Assembly: GCA_004794655.1 (NCBI GenBank)
Contig: SMMW01000627.1
Location: 1 to 64,000 of the forward strand
Length of the DNA: 64,000 nucleotides
DNA from: Marisa cornuarietis
Taxonomy: Eukaryota; Mollusca; Gastropoda; Architaenioglossa; Ampullariidae
Direction of reading: 5' to 3'
Part shown: piece after piece, positions 54,505 to 64,000 of the stretch
Layout of the letters: each line of letters starts with the position of its first letter
Numbering within the stretch: position 1 is the stretch's first letter
The notes under the pieces: generated by a model
The model's input: only the letters and a program-made list of their open reading frames with translations
Told to the model about the DNA's origin: nothing
Database searches by the model: none
Position numbers and translations under genes: made by a program

Positions 54505-54600
54505 CAGGGGTGGTGAACACCCGGCCTGCGGGCCCTTTTTGGCCCTAAATGTCTCTAAACGGCCCGCAAAATCATTTGAACCGCCCCGCCATGGCAACCG
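54505..54600 (+). mobile_element. hAT-type terminal fragment
   Basis: CAGGGGTGGTGAACACCCGG followed by CCTGCGGGCCC and later ACGGCCCGCAAAATC resembles the CAGGGGT...CGGCCCGCGGGCC ends of hAT elements known from many animals. I found no matching right end within the following 500 bp, so it is a fragment or has decayed. Confidence 0.45.
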
Positions 54601-55113
54601 TTGATTTAGTCAAACTATAAGTTTGTTTATAGCAACACACATTTATACCAAGTTAATAATATCAATAACTTAAATGTGATTGACGACCAAGACACGCCCA
54701 TCACGGGATAGACAGGACACACATTCAGTACAAGAGGGGACAGACACTTGTGCCTCTCATCCGCGGCTCGCGACCTGTGGACAATTGTTGAGAATTATGC
54801 ATGCATGTGACCTTCACCCCAAGCCGAGGGTAGACCACTTCCGGTTTGATGTCGGTTGTCGATACATGTAGCCTTTGTAATGTGGTTATTCTAAAAGGGA
54901 TGTATTATCGCCCCTACTTCAAGTCTAGTGCGGCTTGTAGACAATTCAGAGACCACTTATGTATCATACTTTATCTGTCTTAGTCCTTGGCTGGTTCGTC
55001 GGTTCTAGGTGAACTTCAAGAGGGGAGACAACTGTGAAAAGACTGTGTATCGAGTTTCTTTGGTGGAGCTACGGACCTGATGGTGAAGGTTTCAGAAGCA
55101 GACTTGCTACAGA
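54601..55113. other. Unassigned stretch
   Basis: No gene or repeat recognised. Confidence 0.4.
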
Positions 55114-55249
55114 CAGTGGCGTAGGAAGATGTTCGGCTTTGGGGGGGCCAGCTCCATGCTGAGAATGAATGACGTTCACATTCTTGTCTTCCCAGCATCT
55201 TTTTTTGGGGGGCGGCTGCCCCCCTTGCCCCCCGGTTCCTACGCCACTG
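55114..55249 (+). mobile_element. 136-bp MITE, copy 2
   Basis: Same element and length as 21491-21626. CAGTGGCGTAGGAAG at the left and TTCCTACGCCACTG at the right form a perfect 14-bp inverted repeat. Flanked by ACAGA on both sides (55109-55113 and 55250-55254), a 5-bp target-site duplication. Confidence 0.9.
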
Positions 55250-55584
55250 ACAGAGTAACCTTTAATCAAAGACATAGTTTGAATGAAAGGGAAGGGTTCT
55301 GACTAAGTCTGTTTTAATAAATGGTGAATTAATCTTAATTATTTTGTTTGTTTATTATTTCTTAAACATTTTACTTCTTTCTTAAAGTCAGATTTTCACT
55401 GGTGATTTTAATCTCGTCCGAACGTACCTGTAGAGTTGTGACAGTCGTCTGCTCATGCTACCTGAGTTCAGTTACTTGAAATACTTGACAGTCCCCCCCT
55501 CCCTTCCTATGATGACCATTGACAGTCAAGGAAGACAACTAAAAGTCATATTGCGAGGAAAGTAAAGTAAAGTAATTGTATTAA
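55250..55584. other. Unassigned stretch
   Basis: AT-rich; GTAAAGTAAAGTAA at about 55562 may be the seed of the adjoining array. Confidence 0.4.
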
Positions 55585-55588
55585 GAAG

Positions 55589-56290
55589 ATGAGACATTTA
55601 TACAGTAAAGTACTTATACTGAGACCATCCAGACATTTAGACAGTAAAGTATTTATACTGAGACCATCCAGACATTTAGACAGTAAAGTACTTGTACTGA
55701 GACCATTCAGACATTTAAACAGTAAGGTACTTATACTGAGACCATCAAGACATTTAGACAGTAAAGTCCTTATACTGAGACCATCAAGACATTTAGACAG
55801 TAAAGTACTTATACTGAGACCATCCAGACATTTAGTCAGTAAAGTACTTGTACTGAGACCATCCAGACATTTAGACAGTAAAGTATTTATAATGAGACCA
55901 TCCAGACATTTAGACAGTAAAGTACTTATACTGAGACCATCAAGACATTTAGACAGTAAAGTACTTGTATTGAGACCATCCAGACATTTAGTCAGTAAAG
56001 TACTTGTATTGAGACCATTCAGACATTTAGACAGTAAAGTACTTATACTGAGACCATCAAGACATTTAGACAGTAAAGTACTTGTATTGAGACCATCCAG
56101 ACATTTAGACAGTAAAGTATTTATACTGAGACCATCCAGACATTTAGACAGTAAAGTACTTGTATTGAGACCATCCAGACATTTAGTCAGTAAAGTACTT
56201 GTATTGAGACCATCCAGACATTCAGACAGCCAAGTACTTATGCTGAGACCATCAAGACATTTAGACAGTAAAGTACTTGTATTGAGACGA
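55589..56290. repeat. 39-bp minisatellite
   Basis: Eighteen units of exactly 39 bp containing GAGACCATCCAGACATTTAG and ACAGTAAAGTACTTATACT with scattered substitutions and no indels. Because 39 = 13 codons, a 234-codon frame (13-residue repeat RPSRHLDSKVLIL) runs through it. I regard this as a by-product of unit length. Confidence 0.96.
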
Positions 56291-56780
56291 TGAGATGTTC
56301 ACTTGATAGACTATTAACGAACACAGAAATACGCAAACACAAACACGCGCGCTCGCACATACGAGAATCAAATGATATCTCATGTCCCTGTTGCCTCAAC
56401 TTACGAGAGGCTTCATGTGGCTGACCACTTGAGATTGTCAGACATGTTGACAATGCTGTTGTTGTTTGTAGGACCAGGACACTGGTGGCTCTCTATGATG
56501 CTGACTGACACAAAGGCTTCATTGACTCACACGTGGTACAGCCTCACACGAATACACTTGCACGTGGAGCAGAGAAATCAGACAGACCACTAGTCACGTG
56601 ATATAAATAGCAGTAAAACAGAGACACACCATTAGTGACATGATAAGCTCCGGCAACTACTTTCTCTTAAAAAAATGGTGAAAAACCAGGTATTTGCAAA
56701 GAATATTTTAAGGACATATCGGTGACATCAGCAGACCTGTCATACGATCACCCTGATCACAGACTCTGAGTATTGTGATT
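56291..56780. other. Unassigned stretch
   Basis: Nothing recognised beyond short CA words. Confidence 0.4.
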
Positions 56781-56935
56781 ACAGTTGGGGAAATTAAGGT
56801 AGTGAGGTGGAGGAGATGGGCACATTCCCCCCCCCCACACACACGTAAAGCTAGCCCCGTGGAAAGTGTCGAGGTCTCTAACACCTCCCTCCCTGACCAC
56901 CTGAAAATGGTTAGAGGACGACCTTGACCTTTTTC
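56781..56935 (+). mobile_element. SINE body fragment
   Basis: Matches the body of the SINE at 18380-18525: GAGGAGAT, CACACGTAAAGCTAGCCCCG (against CATGTAAAAGCTGGCCCCGA), GTCTCTAACACCTCC and GGTTAGAGGACGACCTTGACC. The tRNA-like head is missing. Same strand as the first copy. Confidence 0.75.
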
Positions 56936-57184
56936 TACCAGCCAACAACTGCAAGAAAACATAAAAAAAAGGAAAAAACTGTATGAATAACCCACCGCAA
57001 TATTTATTTGTCAGAGATATTTACCATCATAACACACACACACACACACGACGATGAGAATAAAGCGCGCAGTGCACAAATCACCGTTACTACATAGTGC
57101 ACTGCGTGAATCTCGGGAATTTTCATAATGAGAGCCGTGTGCACAAATACTGACCTCTACCCTCTCTCCTTACTCATGTCTACA
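56936..57184. other. Unassigned spacer
   Basis: Contains (AC)n at 57032-57048; otherwise nothing recognised. Confidence 0.4.
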
Positions 57185-59333
57185 TCTTGAACTACATCTG
57201 TAATCTATACTATATATATATGTAATCTGTAATCTACACCAATAATCTATACTCTATATATATGTAATCTGTAATCTACACCAATAATCTATACTATATA
57301 TGTAATCGGTAATCTACAGCTATAATCTATACTATAAATGTAATCTGTAATCTACAGCTAAAATCAATAATATAAATGTCATCTGTAATCTACACCAATA
57401 ATCTATACTATATATGTCATCTGTAATCTACACCAATAATCTATACTATATATGTCATCTGTAATCTACACCAATAATCTATACTATATATATGTAATCT
57501 GTAATCTACACCAGTAATCTATAATATATTTGTAATCTGTAATCTACACAAATATTCTATACTATATATGTAATCTACAGCTATAATCTATACTATATAT
57601 ATTTGTTATCTATAATATACACCAATAATCTATACTATATATGTAATCTGTAATCTACATCTATAATCTATACTGTATATGTAATCTGCAATCTACAGCT
57701 ATAATCTATACTATATATATGTTATCTATAATCTACACCAACAATCTATACTATATATATAATCTACAGCTATAATCTATAATATATATATATAATCTGT
57801 AATCTACAACTATTATCTATACTCTCTCTATATATCTATAATCTGTAATCTACATCTAGAATCTATACTACATATCTGTAATCTGTAATGTACAGCTATA
57901 ATCTATACTATATATCTGTAATCTGTAATCTACAGCTATAATCTATACTATATATCTGTACTCTGTAATCTACATCTATAATCTATACTATATATCTGTA
58001 ATCTGTAATCTACAGCTATAATCTATACTATATATCTGTAATCTTTAATCTACATCTATAATCTATACTATATATCTGTAATCTGTAATCTACATCTATA
58101 ATCTATACTATATATCTGTAATCTGTAATCTACAGCTATAATCTATACTATATATCTGTAATCTTTAATCTACATCTATAATCTATACTATATATCTGTA
58201 ATCTGTAATCTACAGCTATAATCTATACTATATATATATATATATGTTATCTATAATATACTCTAATAACTTTTAGCATATATGTAAACTGTAATCTACA
58301 ACTATAATCTATACTATAAATGTAATCTGTAATCTACAGGTATAATCTATACTATATATCTGTAATCTGTAATCTACAGCTATAATCTATACTATATATA
58401 TATGTTATCTATAATCTACACCAATAATCTATACAATATATGTAATCTGTAATCTACAGCTATAATCTATACTATATATCTGTAATCTACAGCTATAGTC
58501 TATACTCTCTCTGTATATATGTAATCTGTAATCTACAGCTATAATCTATACTATATATATGTTATCTGTAATATACACCAATAATCTATACTATATATGT
58601 AATATGTAATCTACAGCTATAATCTATACTATATATATGTGTGTAATCTGTAATCTACAGCTGTAGTCTATAATATATATATATATATATCTATATGTAA
58701 TCTGTAATCTACAGCTATAATCTATTATATATATGTATATATAATCTGTAATCTACAGCTATAATCTATAATATATATATAATCTGTAATCTACAGCTAT
58801 AATCTATTATATATGTATATGTAATCTGTAATCTACAGCTATAATCTATAATATATATATATAATCTGTAATCTACAGCTATAATCTATTATATATGTAT
58901 ACGTAATCTGTAATCTACAGCTATAATCTATAATATATATAATCTGTAATCTACAGCTATAATCTATGATACATATGTATATGTAATCTGTAATCTACAG
59001 CTATAATCTATAATATATAGATATAGTCTGTAATCTACAGCTATAATCTATTATATATGTATATGTAATCTGTAATCTACAGCTATAATCTATTATATAT
59101 GTATATGTAATCTGTAATCTACAGCTATAATCTATAATATATAATCTGTAATCTACAGCTATAATCTATTATACATATGTATATGTAATCTGTAATCTAC
59201 AGCTATAATCTATAATATATATATATATAATCTGTAATCTACAGCTATAATCTATAATATATATATATATATAATCTGTAATATACAGCTATAATCTATT
59301 ATATATGTATATGGTATCTGTAATCTACAGCTA
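57185..59333. repeat. AT-rich minisatellite field, left part
   Basis: Words AATCTGTAATCTACAGCTAT and AATCTATACTATATAT recur about 60 times with variable TA linkers. Composition is graded: CACCAATAATC units dominate before 57500, ACAGCTATAATC after 57900, and longer (TA)n linkers after 58650. Ends at CTACAGCTAT, exactly where the inverted-repeat element begins. Confidence 0.96.
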
Positions 59334-60417
59334 TTAGGCCTGTAAGGTTTGATGTGAGCGAGAGTTACTTGCCCTTACTTGAGGTAAACAAACACGATCA
59401 AGACTAAGCGGCTGTGTGCTGTCAGTGAGACAGCATCGCATTTTTAAGCATTTAAAAGCTCTTTTCACAAGATTGTTTTCTGTGAAAAATACATGGTCAT
59501 ATTCTGTGGAATAATCTACTAATAATAATATAATTTTTTTTTTGGTTTTTTTTTTTAGCTGGCTAATAAATCAACACAACTTAGGCCTACTAAAAGTCCC
59601 TATACTGTCACAGTTGTAATTGGCTTACTGATAGTAAGTGGCGCCAACTCAAAGAATACCGTCTCATTGCCTTCAAGACTTTTATGTAGGTTAGTCAAAA
59701 TATTGGCCACACCAGCTGTATGTGCCTGTTTATATTTAATAGAAATAACAGTCGAAAAAATAATTATTCTATGAAATTTTATTTCACGGAAGGGCTGTTC
59801 ATTTTGTACAGTTTGTTCAAAACAAGCATAAAATATTTCATAGAAAGGAAATAGAAAAACAAAAGAGAAAAAAACTAATTACAGACTGCATCATGCAGTA
59901 CCCCAAATTTAGTCATTTTTCTGATTGCAAGATCTAGTAAAAACTGGTAATATAAAATACTAACATATCAGTTTAATTAATTTTGATAGGTGGTCCTTTC
60001 ATTTTCACTACTTCTCTAAAGTTACAAAATCCTACATTTATCCTTAAAGTCATCAGCTTAGTTTCTTTTTGTCTGTTTGGGTACGAATCGTGTAATAGTC
60101 AATTATTTTAAGAATGTTAAATCATTATTGTTAAATAAAACACTTTGGTGACTTTTGAAAATGAATCAAGGCAAAGAGATAACTAACACAAGATTCAAGG
60201 AGAGTTTTGTTAAGTCTAAAAAGGTCATAAACTTGGACAGTTTGCAGTGCACGGGTTCAATGCTTATCTGCAAACTATCAAGCTAAATTTAATTTTATGG
60301 TTACTTCTGAAAAGATATTTTTAGCTTGTTTTTTACTTAGCACCTTTATGCTGCTTATTTGTCTCTTACTTTTGTGTATGCACACACACACACACACACA
60401 CACATATCACTCAGCGC

Positions 60418-60450
<33 letters not shown>

Positions 60451-61621
60451 GTTGATAGAAACACAAAGATCTTCATCAAGATATTCATTTACACATATAG
60501 ATGTTTGTCAGTTTGTTTTCAATTGTCATTTGTATTGTTTGACAGAAAGAGCAGCATCTCATGATGCTACAGATCTCTTGTTTAAATCATATATCATCAA
60601 TGTACTGTTTTTATGCTCTATTGTAAAAGTAGCTGTCTAGGAAATGTTAAACGATGTTTGGAAAGAAGCCTGGAACTTAGTTCCCATCCGTTTGAATCCT
60701 GCAGTTAGGATAAACTAACCATTTTTTTAATAAGGCTTATGAATTTTTCTTCCTTAAAGTTAAGCTTTAGGAGGACTATTAAAATCATCAGTTATTTTTA
60801 GAGAAAATTTGTACTCCTGTCTTATATCATATCATTTTTTACAATTAATTTTAAGATTAGAATATTATAATTGAATGTTCATCCACCACTTATAAACTTC
60901 TGAAATCCATGGGTCAGTTTTAATTACAGTAGGTTAAAAGTCAGGGTTCTATCTTAGTGTCTCCCTGTGTGTATATATATATATATATATTGATTTGTAT
61001 GCTTATATATGACAATCTAAACCGTGATGAACTCTAAATAATCCTATATTAAATTTAAATTGATTATCAATGTTTGTTAAAAGTACAAAACAAGAACACA
61101 CAAAGTTATAGACCTTTCCTTACATCTAAAATTCAGTTCATCCGATTTTTGTCACCACATATTTTTCCACAAAACAGGATGGATAATATACATCTTTTAA
61201 GTAAGATATTTATATCATAGTATAAAATATTATCATCTTTATATACCAGAGTTAGACCAATATGAATATGAGCTTAATGAGGACCCATGGTGCAAAGGCG
61301 TTGTTAAAGAATTGATCCAGTGATTTCGGTGTAGGCGACTCATCCGTCACCTGTTGTAAATATACCTGACATAGTTTTGCACTTGGATAAGTAACAGAAC
61401 TAGCACACATGGACTTTTAACAATGAAAAAAATGCGAATGACTTACTACTTTATTTCTATATTTAGCATATGGCGCATTCAGATTTTTTTAACACTAGCT
61501 CAATAATGTCTTAGTCTTATAGTTTTCGAATCTCACGAAGCTGGCGGCTTCGTGGGCGGCTTTGTTTACCCCAACTAAGGGAAGTCACTCGCAGGTGATA
61601 ACGTCAACCTTACAGGCCTCA
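59334..61621. mobile_element. 2.29-kb DNA transposon with inverted repeats of about 60 bp
   Basis: Both ends read inward as (T)(T/G)AGGCCTGTAAGGTT..., and pairing continues for about 60 bases with small gaps: GCGAG, ACTT, CCCTTA, TTG, GGTAAACAAA are shared in order. The element cuts the AT-rich minisatellite between TA and TA, and the array continues in register on the far side. This suggests a TA target or a clean insertion. The interior is AT-rich and contains two CA runs (60380-60450), but no coding frame of note, so it is non-autonomous or fully decayed. I cannot place the superfamily. Confidence 0.85.
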
Positions 61622-63405
61622 TAATCTATAATATATATATAATCTGTAATCTACAGCTATAATCTATTATATATGTATATGTAATCTGTAATCTACAGCT
61701 ATAATCTATAATATATATAATCTGTAATCTACAGCTATAATCTATTATATATATATATATGAATATGTAATCTGTAATCTACAGCTATAATATATAATAT
61801 ATATATATATAATCTGTAATCTACAGCTATAATCTATTATATATGTATATGTAATCTGTAATCTACAGCTATAATCTATTATATATGTATATGTAATCTG
61901 TAATCTACAGCTATAATCTATTATATATATGTATATGTAATCTGTAATCTACAGCTATAATCTATTATATATATATGAATATGTAATCTGTAATCTACAG
62001 CTATAATATATAATATATATATATAATCTGTAATCTACAGCTATAATCTATTATATATGTACATGTAATCTGTAATCTACAACTATAATCTATAATATAT
62101 ATATATATAATCTGTAATCTACAGCTATAATCTATTATATATATATATAAATGAATATGTAATCTGTAATCTACAGCTATAATCTATAATATATATATAA
62201 TCTGTAATCTACAGCTATAATCTATTATATATGTATATGTAATCTGTAATCTACAACTATAATCTATAATATATATAATCTGTAATCTACAACTATAATC
62301 TATAATATATATAATCTGTAATCTACAACTATAATCTATAATATATATAATCTGTAATCTACAGCTATAAACTATTATATATATATATGAATATGTAATC
62401 TGTAATCTACAACTATAATCTATAATATATATATAATCTGTAATCTACAGCTATAATCTATTATATATGTACATGTAATCTGTAATCTACAACTATAATC
62501 TATAATATATATATAATCTGTAATCTACAGCTATAATCTATTATATATGTATATGTAATCTGTAATCTACAACTATAATCTATAATATATAATCTGTAAT
62601 CTACAGCTATAATCTATTATATATGTATATGTAATCTGTAATCTACAACTATAATCTATAATATATATAATCTGTAATCTACAGCTATAAACTATTATAT
62701 ATATATATGAATATGTAATCTGTAATCTACAGCTATAATCTAGAATATATATAATCTGTAATCTACAGCTATAATCTATAATATATATATATATATAATC
62801 TGTAATCTACAGCTATAATCTATTATATATGTATATGTAATCTGTAATCTACAACTATAATCTATAATATATATATATAATCTGTAATCTACAGCTATAA
62901 TCTATTATATATATGTGTATGTAATCTGTAATCTACAGCTATAATCTATAATATATATATATGTCTATATATAATCTGTAATCTACAGCTATAATCTATA
63001 ATATATGTAATCTGTAATCTACAGCTGTAGTCTATAATATATATATATATATGTCTATATAATCTGTAATCTACAGCTATAATCTATTATATATATGTAT
63101 ATGTAATCTGTAATCTACAGCTATAATCTATAATATATATAATCTGTAATCTAAAGCTATAATCTATTATATATATATGTATATGTAATCTGTAATCTAC
63201 AGCTATAATCTATTATATATATATGTATATGTAATCTGTAATCTACAGCTATAATCTATAAAATATATATAATCTGTAATCTACAGCTATAATCTATTAT
63301 ATATATGTATATGTAGTCTGTAATCTACAGCTATAATCTATTATATATATATATGTGTATATGTAATCTGTAATCTACAGCTATAATCTATAATATATAT
63401 ATAAG
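61622..63405. repeat. AT-rich minisatellite field, right part
   Basis: Continuation of the 57.2-59.3 kb array with the same TAATCTGTAATCTACAGCTA unit. TATATGTATATG linkers alternate with TAATATATATA linkers, so dimers of about 75 bp are common. Confidence 0.96.
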
Positions 63406-64000
63406 AAAATAGACTGGAACTTGTAAAACAGTATACTGCACACATTAATTAAGGAAAACTAGAAGAGGAAACAAAACAATCTTACCTCAAAGTTTTTATT
63501 GCAAAAGCACAAACAAAGCACTCAGTTGATGTTGCTGCTGGTGGTGTCGCTACAGTACACGCAGTTGTCAGTGGTCTTAGTGAACAACATTTCAGTAGGA
63601 AAGTTGAGCTGCTTTGTTGTCCTTCCGCAGCACTCACTGAAATGTCTTGTCATTAGAACACTCACTGACATGTCTTGCCACTAGAACACTCACTGACACT
63701 GACATGCTGTCATGTAACTACAACACTCACTGACATGTTGTCATATCACTAAAACACAGTAACAAGCTGTCATGTCAGCACAACACTGTGACATGCTGTC
63801 ATGTAACTACAACACTCAATGACATGCTGTCATGACAGTGTGGACTCATCTGACAGCGGGTCTTGTTACTTGTGCTGCTGACTACGTGTCCAGACAAACT
63901 GTCCATTGGCTGAGTTTGGAGGATGGCAGTCACCTGACCTGACATCCGGCAACTCGTTGAACTTACAATCGTCATGTGTTCTATTCTGGTCTCTCCTGTC
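63406..64000. other. Right edge with a loose ACACTCACTGACATG repeat
   Basis: Between about 63630 and 63840 the words CACTCACTGACATG and CTGTCATGTAACTACAACA recur five to six times with variable spacing. The rest is unassigned. The window ends here. Confidence 0.6.

Overview
The window looks like animal nuclear DNA, most likely from a lophotrochozoan and probably a gastropod mollusc. It has GT-AG introns, non-LTR retrotransposons, DNA transposons with terminal inverted repeats, a tRNA-derived SINE and an unusually high load of minisatellites. One single-exon NRARP-type Notch regulator is clearly animal. The mollusc assignment is inference: it rests on genome style and on my recollection that NERD/helicase proteins like the one here are expanded in snails. 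Gene density is very low; only two host loci can be supported.

Layout. 1-29.6 kb is gene-poor. It holds long tandem arrays (CA-rich at the start; units of 43 bp at 5.2 kb, mixed 27/30 bp at 10.3-11.4 kb, 32 bp at 13.2 kb, 41 bp at 19.4 kb, 60 bp at 23.4 kb, 34 bp at 26.5 kb), two TTAA-flanked inverted-repeat transposons (3.3 and 17.2 kb), a SINE (18.3 kb), a 136-bp MITE (21.5 kb) and a 110-bp near-perfect hairpin (22.2 kb). 29.97-30.66 kb is an NRARP orthologue on the minus strand with a long low-complexity N-terminal extension, beside a CpG-rich upstream region. 33-36.5 kb is tandem arrays. The array at 35.7-36.5 kb is split by a 3.7-kb retroelement composite (a broken EN-RT LINE joined to an LTR-like segment) and resumes at 40.15 kb.

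40.9-52.25 kb is the second host locus. On the minus strand a seven-exon gene can be assembled with every splice phase agreeing (exons 52152-52248, 51593-51738, 50551-51294, 49975-50180, 44874-45359, 44174-44555, 43547-43953). Its order is a KH-like N-terminus, a NERD nuclease-like domain, then a P-loop NTPase/SF1-helicase-like core. The summed exons give an open 819-codon frame except for an 11-bp tandem duplication in exon 6, which breaks it. Downstream lie tandem decayed copies of the end of exon 4, one carrying a PIF/Harbinger-derived element. Intron 4 carries a 3.2-kb TTAA element that itself contains AT microsatellites, a LINE tail and a foldback MITE.

52.5-54.3 kb is a LINE inserted into another LINE with an 11-bp target-site duplication and a (CTGA)n tail. 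55.1-56.9 kb has a second copy of the 136-bp MITE, a 39-bp minisatellite and a SINE fragment. 57.2-63.4 kb is one AT-rich minisatellite field cut cleanly by a 2.29-kb element with inverted termini of about 60 bp.

Recurring theme: short tandem duplication. It makes the arrays, several of which have second-order duplications (about 392, 240, 285 and 288 bp). It has multiplied splice donors (52.0-52.15 kb and 41.0-41.2 kb), and it accounts for the coding breaks in the helicase gene (11 bp) and in the LINE (8 bp and about 66 bp).
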